Of a stretch of DNA of 64,000 bases, positions 17,456-26,503 are shown one piece after another. The notes below the pieces were generated by a model that saw nothing but the letters and a program-made list of their open reading frames with translations, did not search any database and was not told the origin of the DNA. The translations under genes and the position numbers were made by a program. Every line of letters starts with the position of its first letter. Positions within the stretch are counted from its first letter, which is position 1. Source of the DNA: an uncultured Pelagibacteraceae bacterium (GTDB taxonomy: Bacteria; Pseudomonadota; Alphaproteobacteria; Pelagibacterales; Pelagibacteraceae); contig CABZLO010000003.1 of the NCBI GenBank assembly GCA_902526595.1, forward strand, positions 1-64,000. Reading direction: 5' to 3'.

Positions 17456-17862
17456 AAATAATTTTAGTAATGGGATTACCCGGTGCTGGTAAAACAACTT
17501 TAGCAAATGAAATAGCTCCATATTTAAATGCTAAAAGATTGAATGCTGATGAAGTAAGAAAAGCAGCAGATGATTGGGATTTCTCAAAAGAAGGAAGGAT
17601 TAGACAAGCAAAAAGAATGGCTGAGTTTGCTTTAAAATTAAAGGGTGAAGGTCATTATGTTATTGCAGATTTTATAGCACCAACTCCAGAGGCCAGAAGC
17701 TTATTCCCAGCAGATTTCATTATTTGGGTAGACACAATTAAAGAAGGACGTTTCGAAGATACAAATCAAATGTTTGTAAAGCCAAAAACTTTTGATTACC
17801 ATGTCACTACTCAAGATGCTAAGAATTGGGCCTTAAAAATCGTAAAGGAGATCAAAAAATGA
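17452..17862 (+). CDS. P-loop kinase, adenylylsulfate-kinase-like
   Basis: A 136-aa NTPase with Walker A GLPGAGKTT at residues 7-15, then RLNADEVRKAADDWDFS and a GHYVIADFIAPTPEARSLF segment matching the APS-kinase (CysC) substrate region. It is smaller than CysC (about 175-200 aa). It could phosphorylate APS or another small molecule; I saw no sulfate-activation genes in this window. It overlaps by 4 nt with the nucleotidyltransferase gene, suggesting a two-enzyme unit. Confidence 0.75.
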   Translation: MKIILVMGLPGAGKTTLANEIAPYLNAKRLNADEVRKAADDWDFSKEGRIRQAKRMAEFALKLKGEGHYVIADFIAPTPEARSLFPADFIIWVDTIKEGRFEDTNQMFVKPKTFDYHVTTQDAKNWALKIVKEIKK

Positions 17863-18233
17863 CATATCAATGGGATAATAAAAAACCAACAGCACAAATG
17901 CTTGGAAGATGGCAGCCATTCCATGATGGTCATTACACTTTATTCAAAGAAATAATAAAAAAAACAGGTCAAGTTTGTATCCAAATAAGAGATGTGCAGG
18001 GAGTAGATGATAATCCATTTGATTTTGGTACAGTAAAAAAAAATATAGAAGATAGATTAAACCCAGAATTTGAAGGTAGGTTTAAAATTATGGTAGTACC
18101 AAATATTACGAACATTTGTTATGGAAGAGGAGTTGGGTATAAAATAGAGGAAATAGTATTGGATGAGGAAACGCAAAAAATTTCAGCGACAAAAATTAGA
18201 GCTAAAATGAGAGAAGAAGGCAAACTAAAATAG
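17859..18233 (+). CDS. Cytidylyltransferase-fold nucleotidyltransferase
   Basis: The ORF track begins at a TTG (17826), but ATG 17859 has AAAGGAG eight bases upstream and overlaps the kinase stop as ATGA; this gives 124 aa. The HxGH-type motif GRWQPFHDGHYTLF and the distal ISATKIR (ISSTxxR-type) motif place it in the NMN/glycerol-3-phosphate/pantetheine-phosphate nucleotidyltransferase superfamily. QPFHDGH resembles NadM/NMN adenylyltransferases. Which nucleotide and acceptor it uses is not visible. Paired with the kinase upstream. Confidence 0.8.
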   Translation: MTYQWDNKKPTAQMLGRWQPFHDGHYTLFKEIIKKTGQVCIQIRDVQGVDDNPFDFGTVKKNIEDRLNPEFEGRFKIMVVPNITNICYGRGVGYKIEEIVLDEETQKISATKIRAKMREEGKLK

Positions 18234-18238
18234 CGATA

Positions 18239-19018
18239 ATGAATAGTAATATTAAAATTATTAAAATTAACAGTGAAATTTCGTCAATAATACTTAATGA
18301 ACCAAAAACATATAACTCACTATCATTTAAAAATCTTAACGACTTATTAAAAGCATTAAAAAAATTAGATGCTGACACTAAAGTCAAAGTTATAATAATA
18401 GAAGGTGCTGGCAAAGGGTTTAGTGCAGGTCATAATTTAAAAGAGGTAAAAAGATTAAAAAAAAAAGATAAATATCAAAAACTTTTTAATCTTTGCTCAA
18501 AAGTTATGCTTCAAATTGTAGAAGGTAGAAAACCTGTAATTGCGAAAGTTCATGGTGCTGCATTTGCAGCAGGCTGTCAATTAGTAGCCAGTTGTGATCT
18601 AGCGTTTAGCACTAAAGAGGCTTTTTTCGCAACTCCAGGGGTAAATATCGGATTATTTTGCAGTACACCTATGGTCGCTGTAAGTAGAAAAATCAATCGT
18701 AAGCCTATGATGAAAATGTTGTTAACTGGTGAACCAATAAAAGCAAATTATGCAAAAGAAATAGGTTTAATAAATGACTACTTCTCAAAACAAAAACTTA
18801 AAAAAGAAGTTCTAAAAATAGCAAAAAAAATAGCATCTAAATCCAATTTGACAATCAAAATAGGAAAACAAACTTTTTACAAACAACTAGAAATGCCTTT
18901 AAGAAAAGCTTATGCACACACTAGTAAAATGATGACCGTTAACATGATGGCGATGGATGCAAAAGAAGGTATTTCAGCTTTTTTAGAAAAAAGAAGGCCT
19001 GTCTGGAAAAATAAATAA
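18239..19018 (+). CDS. Enoyl-CoA hydratase/isomerase family protein (ECHDC3-like)
   Basis: A 259-aa crotonase-fold protein. Visible features are the oxyanion-hole segments GFSAGHNLKEV and VHGAAFAAGCQLVASCDLAFS, then FATPGVNIGLFCSTPMVA, close to the ECHDC3-type subgroup. The second catalytic Glu of classical enoyl-CoA hydratase is not evident at the GVNIGL position, so true hydratase activity is uncertain. Its last base is shared with the start of the following small gene. Confidence 0.85.
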   Translation: MNSNIKIIKINSEISSIILNEPKTYNSLSFKNLNDLLKALKKLDADTKVKVIIIEGAGKGFSAGHNLKEVKRLKKKDKYQKLFNLCSKVMLQIVEGRKPVIAKVHGAAFAAGCQLVASCDLAFSTKEAFFATPGVNIGLFCSTPMVAVSRKINRKPMMKMLLTGEPIKANYAKEIGLINDYFSKQKLKKEVLKIAKKIASKSNLTIKIGKQTFYKQLEMPLRKAYAHTSKMMTVNMMAMDAKEGISAFLEKRRPVWKNK

Positions 19019-19215
19019 TGATGAATAAAAAAAATTTTTTTATCATTATTTTAATTATTTTTGGAATGTTCTTAGTTTTTAATTTTAATGATTATAACAC
19101 TAAAAGAGCTGTAGATGCCTGTCTAGCTGCAAGCCAAAAATTATCTGATACCAAGGTTACTGATTTAGAAGAGGCAAAGAAATTTTGTGAGGAACAAATC
19201 AAAAGTAATAAATAA
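19018..19215 (+). CDS. Small membrane-anchored protein, 65 aa
   Basis: It starts ATGATG immediately after the preceding stop. A hydrophobic helix (FFIIILIIFGMFLVFNF) at residues 6-22 is followed by a soluble tail with two cysteines (DACLAA and KKFCEEQ). The helix may anchor the tail in the periplasm. I do not recognise a family. Tight packing on both sides supports it being real. Confidence 0.6.
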   Translation: MMNKKNFFIIILIIFGMFLVFNFNDYNTKRAVDACLAASQKLSDTKVTDLEEAKKFCEEQIKSNK

Positions 19216-19217
19216 CT

Positions 19218-19652
19218 ATGAGTCAAATCAAAGATATTCTCTCAAAATATAAAACTATTGCTATGGTAGGAGTAAGTAATGACCAAACTAAACCTTCAAC
19301 TATTGTAATGAAGTACATGCAGAAATATGGATATAAAGTATATCCAGTTAACCCATCTGCAATAGGTCAAAAAATTTTGGGTGAGGAGGTATATGCTAAA
19401 ATCACAGATATAAAAGAAAATGTAGATATTGTAGATGTATTTAGACCATCTAAAGAAGTATTAGCAATTGCAGAGGACACTGTGAAAATTAATGCTAAAG
19501 TTTTATGGTTGCAACTTGGAATACGTGACGAAAATGCAAAAGAATTAGTTGAAAAAAATCGTATAGAGTATGTTGAAAATAAATGTACCAAAATGGAATA
19601 TCAAAAATATTTCTTAAAAGTAAGGCAAGCCTTTCCAGTTCTCAGTGACTAA
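19218..19652 (+). CDS. CoA-binding domain protein (YccU-like)
   Basis: A 144-aa Rossmann-like CoA_binding protein. TIAMVGVSNDQTKPSTIVMKYMQKYGYKVYPVNP is the diagnostic N-terminal segment, followed by VDIVDVFRPSKEV, LWLQLGI and a terminal ENKCTKMEY. These small proteins bind CoA; their role is not established. Its stop overlaps the transporter ATG by one base. Confidence 0.88.
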   Translation: MSQIKDILSKYKTIAMVGVSNDQTKPSTIVMKYMQKYGYKVYPVNPSAIGQKILGEEVYAKITDIKENVDIVDVFRPSKEVLAIAEDTVKINAKVLWLQLGIRDENAKELVEKNRIEYVENKCTKMEYQKYFLKVRQAFPVLSD

Positions 19653-21262
19653 TGAACAAAGTATTAAAATTTTTAGATAGCACTTTTTTAGATTTAGGAC
19701 GTGAATTTAAGTGGACCTATTTACCACCATTAATGGTCTATATGGCAGCTGGTATTTCAGGTTTAACAGGAATAGTTGGGACTTTCTTTGTTAAAGATTA
19801 TTTAAATTTATCAGCTGCATTTCTTGCAGGACTTGGTTTTTGGGCAGGGATACCTTGGGCATTAAAAATGCCTTTAGGCCATCTTGTTGATCTCATATGG
19901 GAGAGAAAAAATTACATGGTCTACTTTGGGGCATCATTAATAGCGTTAAGTCTATTAATAATGTATGGATTGATTATTCATACAGAAACTATGTCAGAAA
20001 TATTTTCTGTTGAAACTTGGTTTGTAATTAGTGTCATTTTAGCTCCAATTGGGTATGTTGTTCAGGATGTAGTTGCCGATGCAATGACTGTTGAAGCAGT
20101 CCCGTTAGCTGATGAAGAGGGTGTAGATTACAGTAAAGACCAAGTAAAATTAATGCATACTACCATGCAAACACTGGGTCGTTTTGCAATAATAGGTGGA
20201 ACAGTTCTAGTAGCATTAGTCAATGTAATTTTATTTAGAGATGTTGAAAGTTTAGAGCAATCTGAAAAAATAAATTTATATGGAGCCATTTATTTATATG
20301 CTCTTGTAATACCTTTAGTCTCTTTATTAGGTGTAATTTTAGCAAATTATTTAAGACAAAAAAAAATTAATATTTTAAAATCTCAAGGATTAGAATTTAA
20401 AGAAGAAAGAGGAAATGAAAAAACTGAGATAAACTGGTGGATTTTAGGTGGTAGCTTGGTTTTTGTTATTTTCACACTTTCGGTTGGATCTTTTAACGTT
20501 CCATTTGCACAAGAAATTGTTTTCATAGGCTCAGTAATAATAATTTTATTTTTAATGTTTAAACTTATTAAAGAACTACCTCAAGAATTAAGATTAACAA
20601 TAGTTGGCACAGCTGTAATTATTTTTATTTTTAGAGCAATGCCAGGCCCTGGACCAGGTTTAACTTGGTTTGAAATTGATCAACTCGGATTTAATGAACA
20701 GTTTTTTTCAATTTTATCTTTACTTGCATCAATTTTAACTTTAGCGGGAATTGTTTTATTAAGACCATTTATGGCAAAGAATTCTATTGCCAAAATAATT
20801 GTTGTTTTAAGTATTGCAGGTGCAATTTTATTTTTGCCAAGTGTTGGAATGTACTATGGTTTTCATAATTGGACATCCTCGTTAACTGGAGGAGTTGTTG
20901 ATGCTAAGTTTATTGCTTTAATTAACACAGCTCTCGAATCTCCTTTAGGTCAAGTATCAATGATTCCATTACTTGCTTGGATAGCAAAAAATGCCCCATC
21001 TCATTTAAAAGCAACTTTTTTTGCAGTTTTTGCCTCCTTCACCAACCTTGCATTGTCTGCAAGTGCGTTAGGAACAAAATATTTAAATGAAATATTTACT
21101 GTAACAAGAGAAGTCAAAGATAAAGTTAGTGGTGAAATTCAAACTACAGCAGACTACTCTGAACTTGGAGTCTTATTGATTGTTGTCACACTTTTAACCT
21201 TGATACTTCCAATTATTTTCGTATTTATAATTAACAATAGTAAATACAAAACTTCTGAATAA
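19652..21262 (+). CDS. MFS-type transporter, BT1/folate-biopterin-transporter-like
   Basis: A 536-aa integral membrane protein with about 12-13 membrane segments. The IPWALKMPLGHLVDLIWERKNYMVYFGA region parallels the PW-x-KP-x-G-x-x-D-x(n)-RR-x-Y element of BT1 transporters, and YVVQDVVADAMTVEAVPL parallels their DVVxDAxxVE element. A long cytosolic loop lies near residues 230-260. If the BT1 link is right, it could move pterins or folates, fitting the folate-heavy metabolism nearby; a general MFS role is the fallback. Confidence 0.6.
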   Translation: MNKVLKFLDSTFLDLGREFKWTYLPPLMVYMAAGISGLTGIVGTFFVKDYLNLSAAFLAGLGFWAGIPWALKMPLGHLVDLIWERKNYMVYFGASLIALSLLIMYGLIIHTETMSEIFSVETWFVISVILAPIGYVVQDVVADAMTVEAVPLADEEGVDYSKDQVKLMHTTMQTLGRFAIIGGTVLVALVNVILFRDVESLEQSEKINLYGAIYLYALVIPLVSLLGVILANYLRQKKINILKSQGLEFKEERGNEKTEINWWILGGSLVFVIFTLSVGSFNVPFAQEIVFIGSVIIILFLMFKLIKELPQELRLTIVGTAVIIFIFRAMPGPGPGLTWFEIDQLGFNEQFFSILSLLASILTLAGIVLLRPFMAKNSIAKIIVVLSIAGAILFLPSVGMYYGFHNWTSSLTGGVVDAKFIALINTALESPLGQVSMIPLLAWIAKNAPSHLKATFFAVFASFTNLALSASALGTKYLNEIFTVTREVKDKVSGEIQTTADYSELGVLLIVVTLLTLILPIIFVFIINNSKYKTSE

Positions 21263-21273
21263 ATACTTTTAAA

Positions 21274-21843
21274 ATGAAGAAAATTTTTTTGGTTTATGGG
21301 CACTATGATGACAATTCTTTTAACGCTGCAATAAGAGATGAGTTTATAAAACACTCAAAAATTAAAGGAAATCAAGTAGACATAATTGATCTATATAAAG
21401 AAAAATTTAATCCTGTTTATGCTGGTGAAGAACCAGATCAAGAAGTTCTTGATCATAGAAAAAGAATAGAGGATGCAGATACAATTGTATTAATCGCACC
21501 TATTTGGAATTTTAGAATGCCAGCGATTGTTGAAGGATGGATAGATAAAGTATTAGCTCCTCCATGGGCATTTAGATTTAAACAGTTGGTAGGAAATTAT
21601 GGTTATCCAATTGGTAATCTGAAAGATAAAAAAGCAATAATTTTTTGTACTTATGGATCACCACGTTTAGCTATTACTACTTTTTTTTTAAACCTTCCAA
21701 TTAGAAGATTGAAAAGAGGAGTTTTTCATATGTGTGGCATATATAACATTATCTATAGAAGATATTTTGCAGTACCATTTGTAACTGATTCAAAAAGACA
21801 AGAATTTCTAAATGATGTCAAAAAAACTGCAAACAATATTTAG
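21274..21843 (+). CDS. NAD(P)H quinone oxidoreductase-like flavoprotein (flavodoxin_2 fold)
   Basis: A 189-aa protein of the MdaB/NQO-like flavodoxin fold. FLVYGHYDDNSFNAAI is the N-terminal FMN/FAD phosphate-binding loop; APIWNFRMPAIVEGWIDKVLAPPWAF is the diagnostic P-x-W/Y-x-x-x-PA-x-x-K/GW-x-D segment. It is a cytosolic two-electron reductase of quinones or similar compounds. Its 3' end overlaps the next gene by 32 nt. Confidence 0.85.
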   Translation: MKKIFLVYGHYDDNSFNAAIRDEFIKHSKIKGNQVDIIDLYKEKFNPVYAGEEPDQEVLDHRKRIEDADTIVLIAPIWNFRMPAIVEGWIDKVLAPPWAFRFKQLVGNYGYPIGNLKDKKAIIFCTYGSPRLAITTFFLNLPIRRLKRGVFHMCGIYNIIYRRYFAVPFVTDSKRQEFLNDVKKTANNI

Positions 21844-22288
21844 TGCTTTAACTTATTTATTAATATTTACTTCCTTATCAAATGCAGAACTATTAAATCC
21901 TAGTAGAGCTATAACTCCAAAAGAAGTCATAAAAATTCAGCTTGAGGGACTGCAAAAGAATGATAACAAATATCTAGATAGTGGTATCGAGCAGACCTGG
22001 AATTTTGCCCATCCAAATAACAAAAGAGTTACAGGCCCATTAAATAATTTTAAGAAAATGATTAAAAGTCCTTCTTATCAAATGATGATTGATCATTTAA
22101 GCCATACTATTACTAAAGTTAATAGTAACGATAAAATGGCGCAATTTGAGGTAATTATTCTTGATAAAAATAAAATTTATCACAAATTCAATTGGCAAGT
22201 TGAAAAATATAATTTAGATGGTGATTTAAAAGACTGTTGGCTTACGACTATGGTTTCAAATCCAATTCCCCTAGGAAGTTCAATCTGA
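21812..22288 (+). CDS. DUF4864-like exported protein
   Basis: A 158-aa protein with an N-terminal signal peptide (LQTIFSALTYLLIFTSLSNA). The mature part ITPKEVIKIQLEGLQKND...GIEQTWNFAHPNNKRVTGPLNNFKKMI resembles DUF4864/NTF2-like proteins, with the TWxFAhPxN core. Two adjacent ATGs (21812, 21815) could serve as start, both inside the preceding gene. Probably periplasmic; function unknown. Confidence 0.7.
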   Translation: MMSKKLQTIFSALTYLLIFTSLSNAELLNPSRAITPKEVIKIQLEGLQKNDNKYLDSGIEQTWNFAHPNNKRVTGPLNNFKKMIKSPSYQMMIDHLSHTITKVNSNDKMAQFEVIILDKNKIYHKFNWQVEKYNLDGDLKDCWLTTMVSNPIPLGSSI

Positions 22289-22345
22289 TAAACCTCAATT
22301 ACATTTTTGTATCGAAATAAATGAAAATTTAGTAGAAATCGCTTA

Positions 22346-24778
22346 ATGAAAACAAAAACTAAAGTTGTAGTAGTTGGAGGTGGCGTTGTAGGAGTAAGCG
22401 CTCTTTATCATTTGGCAAAAAAAGGCTGGTCTGATGTTGTTCTAATTGAGAGAAAAGAGCTAACTTCAGGTTCTACTTGGCATGCTGCTGGCTTATTACC
22501 TTTGTTTAATATGAGTTACTCCGTAGGACAGCTTCATAAGTATGCAGTTAATCTTTACAAAACTTTAGAGGAAGAAACTGGAAAGAATGTTGGTTTTAGT
22601 GTTGTTTCAAATATTCGATTGGCTAGCACCAAAGATAGAATGGATGAGTATCATCAATATGCTGGTGTTGCACAAACCATTGGGGTGGATGTAAAATTTT
22701 TAACTCCTCAACAAGTAAAAGAAATTTGGCCATTGTGTCATACAGATGATTTAGTTGGTGCAATACAACACCCAGAAGATGGATATATTCAGCCAGCAGA
22801 TTTAACTCAAGCTTTAGCAACTGGTGCGAGAAATAGAGGTGCTGAAATTTATAGAAATACAGCTGTAACAAGTATGAAACAAACTAAAGATGGCTGGATA
22901 GTAGAAACAGATAAAGGTTCAATTGAATGTGAGCATGTAATTTCATGTTCTGGAAATTTTGCAAGACAAACTGGTGAAATGGTAGGTTTAGATATTCCAG
23001 TCATTCCAGTTGAGCACCAATACATTGTAACCGAACCTCATCCTGAAATTCAAAAAAGAAAAAAAGAAGGTTTTCCTGAAATGGGAGTTCTTAGAGACAG
23101 TGATAGTCGATGGTATATGCGAGAAGAAGCAGGTGGATTGATATTAGGACCTTATGAAGATGGTGCGCCAGCTTGTTATGTTGAAGGTCCTTCAAAAAAC
23201 TCAGAATACGAATTGTTTCAAGAGGATCTCGATAGATTAGCGCCACATATTGAGGGAGCAATTCACCGTGTGCCTGCTTTTGGAGAAGTTGGTGTAAAAA
23301 AAGTTTACAATGGTGCAATCTGTTACACACCTGATGGAAATCCAATAGTTGGTCCAGCGTGGGGATTAAAAAATTTTTGGATTAATGAAGGACACAGTTT
23401 TGGGATAACAGCAGCAGGTGGAGCTGGCTGGCAATTAGCAGAGTGGATTATAGATGGCGAACCTACTATTGATATGTTGGGAGTTGAACCAAGACGTTAT
23501 GGAAATTATGCAACTAAATCATACTTAAAAGCAAAAAATGAGGAAGCATACAGTCATGTTTTTATCACTCATTATCCTGATGAAGAAAGACCTGCAGCAA
23601 GACCTTTAAGAACAGCACCTTGTTATGAAAGAATGAGAAATTTGGGTGCAGTTTTCGGACAAAAATTTGGTTGGGAAAGACCAAACTTTTTTGCAACTGA
23701 TGGCATGGAACAAAAAGATGATTGGTCGTTTAGACGATCAAAATGGTTCGATGCAATCAAAAAAGAGTGTCAAAATGTTAAGGAAAATGTTGGTTTGTTA
23801 GATATGACAGCATTTGCCAAATGCAGAATAAGAGGACCTAAAGCTGAAGAATTTTTAGATTTTTTAGTTGCAAATAAACTACCAAAAAAAATTGGCAGAA
23901 TTAATTTATGTCACGCTTTAAATACTAAAGGGGGAGTTCATTCTGAATTTACTATTATGAAGGAAGCGGAAAATTCTTATTACCTTGTTTCTGCAGGGGC
24001 TAATTTAAGATTGGATCATGATTGGATCCAAAAATGGATGCCAACTGATGGCTCAGTTATATTTGAAGATTTAACTAATAGTACAGGTGTACTTGTTGTT
24101 GCTGGACCAAAGGCTAGGGATTTAATGCAAAAAGTTTCTACAGATGATTTTTCTAATGAAAATTTTAAATGGTTAACTGCTAAAAAGGTCAATGTTGGTT
24201 TTGCTCCAGTTAATGCTATGAGAGTAAATTTTGTAGGTGAATTAGGCTGGGAATTGCATCACCCGATTGAATATCAAAATCATATTTTTGATAAATTAAT
24301 GGATGCAGGTAAGGATTTAGGAATAAAACCTTTTGGTATAAGAGCTATGAATAGTTTAAGATTAGAAAAATCATACAAACTTGTAGGTACAGAATTATCA
24401 ATTGAATACTCACCTTATGAGTCTGGTTTGGATAGATTTATTCATCCAAATAAAGGAAATTTTATTGGATTAGAAGCCTTAAATAAATGGAGAGAGAGGG
24501 GATTTGATAACAAATTAGTTACCCTTGAAGTACATAATACCAAAGATGCAGATGTTTTAGGGAACAACCCTATATACAAAAACAATAAAGTTGTTGGAAG
24601 AGCAACTGGTGGTGAGTTTGGTTTTAGATTAGATAAATCAATAGCATTAGCAATGGTTAAACCTGATTTTGCAAATGTGGGCGACAAATTACAAGTTGAT
24701 ATCTTGGGAGAAATGTATGAGGCTACTGTATTAGATGAAAGTCCATACGATAAAGAGAACAATTTATTGAGAGCATAA
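22346..24778 (+). CDS. Dimethylglycine/sarcosine dehydrogenase (FAD oxidoreductase-GcvT fusion)
   Basis: An 810-aa two-domain enzyme. Residues 1-400 form a DAO-type FAD domain with KVVVVGGGVVGVSALYHLA at the N terminus and SGSTWHAAGLLP near residue 46, whose His is the covalent flavin attachment site in the DMGDH family. Residues 430-810 are a GcvT/THF-binding domain (KENVGLLDMTAFAKCRIRGPKA, NFVGELGWELHHP). It removes an N-methyl group from dimethylglycine or sarcosine, transfers the C1 unit to THF, and passes electrons to ETF. etfB starts on its last base, strongly supporting this electron path. Whether DMG or sarcosine is preferred is not decided by sequence. Confidence 0.92.
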   Translation: MKTKTKVVVVGGGVVGVSALYHLAKKGWSDVVLIERKELTSGSTWHAAGLLPLFNMSYSVGQLHKYAVNLYKTLEEETGKNVGFSVVSNIRLASTKDRMDEYHQYAGVAQTIGVDVKFLTPQQVKEIWPLCHTDDLVGAIQHPEDGYIQPADLTQALATGARNRGAEIYRNTAVTSMKQTKDGWIVETDKGSIECEHVISCSGNFARQTGEMVGLDIPVIPVEHQYIVTEPHPEIQKRKKEGFPEMGVLRDSDSRWYMREEAGGLILGPYEDGAPACYVEGPSKNSEYELFQEDLDRLAPHIEGAIHRVPAFGEVGVKKVYNGAICYTPDGNPIVGPAWGLKNFWINEGHSFGITAAGGAGWQLAEWIIDGEPTIDMLGVEPRRYGNYATKSYLKAKNEEAYSHVFITHYPDEERPAARPLRTAPCYERMRNLGAVFGQKFGWERPNFFATDGMEQKDDWSFRRSKWFDAIKKECQNVKENVGLLDMTAFAKCRIRGPKAEEFLDFLVANKLPKKIGRINLCHALNTKGGVHSEFTIMKEAENSYYLVSAGANLRLDHDWIQKWMPTDGSVIFEDLTNSTGVLVVAGPKARDLMQKVSTDDFSNENFKWLTAKKVNVGFAPVNAMRVNFVGELGWELHHPIEYQNHIFDKLMDAGKDLGIKPFGIRAMNSLRLEKSYKLVGTELSIEYSPYESGLDRFIHPNKGNFIGLEALNKWRERGFDNKLVTLEVHNTKDADVLGNNPIYKNNKVVGRATGGEFGFRLDKSIALAMVKPDFANVGDKLQVDILGEMYEATVLDESPYDKENNLLRA

Positions 24779-25527
24779 TGAAAATTTTAGTCGCAGTAAA
24801 AAGAGTAATTGATTATAACGTTCAAATTAGAGTGAAAGAGGACGGCTCAGGAATAGTTACAGATAATGTTAAAATGTCAACAAATCCTCCTGATGATAAC
24901 GCTATTGAGGAAGCTGTTAAAATAAAAGAAGCAGGTAAAGCAACGGAGATCGTTGCAATAACAGTTGGAGGGGAAAAATCTCAAGAAACTGTCAGAAAAG
25001 CTTTAGCAGTTGGAGCGGATAAAGGAATCCATGTAAAGACAGAGAGTGTTTTAGAACCTTTAGCTGTTTCAAAAATTATACAAAAAATTGTTGAAAAAGA
25101 AAAACCAGATTTAGTTTTTATGGGTAAACAAGCAATTGATGATGACTGTAACCAAACAGGACAAATGCTAAGTGCTTTATTAAACTGGCCGCAAGCAACT
25201 TTTGCATCAAACATAGAAGTAAAAGATAATACTTTAGAAGTTACAAGAGAAATTGATGAAGGTCTTGAAACAATCGAAATCAATATTCCAGCAATTGTAA
25301 CCTGTGATCTTAGATTAAATGAACCTAGATATGCATCATTACCAAATATTATGAAGGCAAAGAAAAAGCCTATAGAAGAAATGAATGTTTCCGATTTAGG
25401 GATAGATACGACTCCAAGAGTTGAGCAAATCAAGGTTGAGGAACCACCTAAAAGAAAAGCTGGTATTAAGGTAGCAAATGTTGCTGAACTAGTTCAAAAA
25501 TTAAAAAACGAGGCAAAAGTTATATAA
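24778..25527 (+). CDS. etfB: Electron transfer flavoprotein, beta subunit
   Basis: A 249-aa ETF small subunit. KILVAVKRVIDYNVQIRVK opens it, VDPFDE-like DDNAIEEAVKIKEAG follows, and the ETF-beta signature LVFMGKQAIDDDCNQTGQM and DLRLNEPRYASLPNIMKAKKKPIE (the recognition-loop region) are intact. It binds AMP and docks on dehydrogenases. One-base overlaps with both the dehydrogenase and etfA make a tight operon. Confidence 0.96.
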   Translation: MKILVAVKRVIDYNVQIRVKEDGSGIVTDNVKMSTNPPDDNAIEEAVKIKEAGKATEIVAITVGGEKSQETVRKALAVGADKGIHVKTESVLEPLAVSKIIQKIVEKEKPDLVFMGKQAIDDDCNQTGQMLSALLNWPQATFASNIEVKDNTLEVTREIDEGLETIEINIPAIVTCDLRLNEPRYASLPNIMKAKKKPIEEMNVSDLGIDTTPRVEQIKVEEPPKRKAGIKVANVAELVQKLKNEAKVI

Positions 25528-26480
25528 TGGCTGTATTACTTATAGCAGAACACAATAATAAAGAGTTAAGGCCTTTTACTTTAAACGCTGCGACTGCTGC
25601 CTCACAAATTGATGCAGAAGTTCACGCAGTTATTATTGGTCAAAATAGCGAGAGTGCTGCTAAAAAACTCTCCGAATTACCAGTGGTTAAAAAAGTAATT
25701 AGTATAGAAGCACCACATTATGAAAATTTCACAGCAGAAAACTTTGCACCAGTAATAGTTAAACTTGCAGTAAATTATTCTCATATTGTTTGTTCTGCAA
25801 ATACTTTTGGTAAAAACTTAATGCCAAGAATTGCTGCTCATTTAGATACTTCTCAGGTCAGTGATATTATAAAAGTAATATCGCCAGATACTTTCCTTAG
25901 ACCCATTTATGCAGGAAACGCTTTTGCCACAGTAAAAACAAATGATGCAAAAAAATGTGTAACGATCAGACCTACATCTTTTGAACCTTGTGAAAGTTCT
26001 GGTGGAAATGCAACAATTGAAAAAGGTGATGCTGGTAAAGAATTTTCAAATACAAAGTTTATTAAGAGAGAAGAAATAAAATCTGACAGACCTGAACTAG
26101 GAACTGCAAGAATTGTAGTTTCAGGTGGTAGAGGAATGCAGAGCGGAGATAATTTTAAATTAATAACAGAAGTTGCAGATAAACTAGGAGCAGCCATTGG
26201 TGCATCCAGAGCTGCTGTAGATGCAGGTTATATAAGTAACGATCATCAAGTTGGTCAAACTGGAAAAGTTGTCGTACCAGATTTATATATTGCGATTGGA
26301 ATTTCAGGGGCAATCCAGCATTTAGCAGGAATGAAAGAGAGTAAAGTAATTGTCGCAATCAATAAAGATGGAGAGGCTCCAATATTTAGTGTTGCAGATT
26401 ATGGCCTTGAAGCTGATCTATTTGAAGCACTTCCACAGTTCATGGAAGAGCTGAGCAAATTAAACACTATACAAAAATAA
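25527..26480 (+). CDS. etfA: Electron transfer flavoprotein, alpha subunit
   Basis: A 317-aa ETF large subunit. The C-terminal FAD domain is clear: VVSGGRGMQSGDNFKLI, GASRAAVDAGYISNDHQVGQTGK, and LYIAIGISGAIQHLAGMK with the FAD-binding IGISGAIQH element. With EtfB it carries electrons from the dehydrogenase to ETF-QO. The start overlaps the etfB stop by one base. Confidence 0.96.
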   Translation: MAVLLIAEHNNKELRPFTLNAATAASQIDAEVHAVIIGQNSESAAKKLSELPVVKKVISIEAPHYENFTAENFAPVIVKLAVNYSHIVCSANTFGKNLMPRIAAHLDTSQVSDIIKVISPDTFLRPIYAGNAFATVKTNDAKKCVTIRPTSFEPCESSGGNATIEKGDAGKEFSNTKFIKREEIKSDRPELGTARIVVSGGRGMQSGDNFKLITEVADKLGAAIGASRAAVDAGYISNDHQVGQTGKVVVPDLYIAIGISGAIQHLAGMKESKVIVAINKDGEAPIFSVADYGLEADLFEALPQFMEELSKLNTIQK

Positions 26481-26503
26481 TCCTTACAGTTAAAAACTAG
26501 TCT

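Noticed and set aside
17826-17858. N-terminal extension of the nucleotidyltransferase (TTG start)
   Set aside because: ATG 17859 has a good AAAGGAG and overlaps the kinase stop; the extension MGLKNRKGDQK translates the RBS.
22289-22345. Glycine or SAM riboswitch upstream of the dimethylglycine dehydrogenase gene
   Set aside because: The spacer is only 57 nt and AT-rich, with no recognisable aptamer pattern.
22623-23345. Minus-strand ORFs inside the dimethylglycine dehydrogenase gene and similar shadow ORFs elsewhere
   Set aside because: Low-complexity antisense translations (Leu/His/Gln-rich) of well-supported genes.
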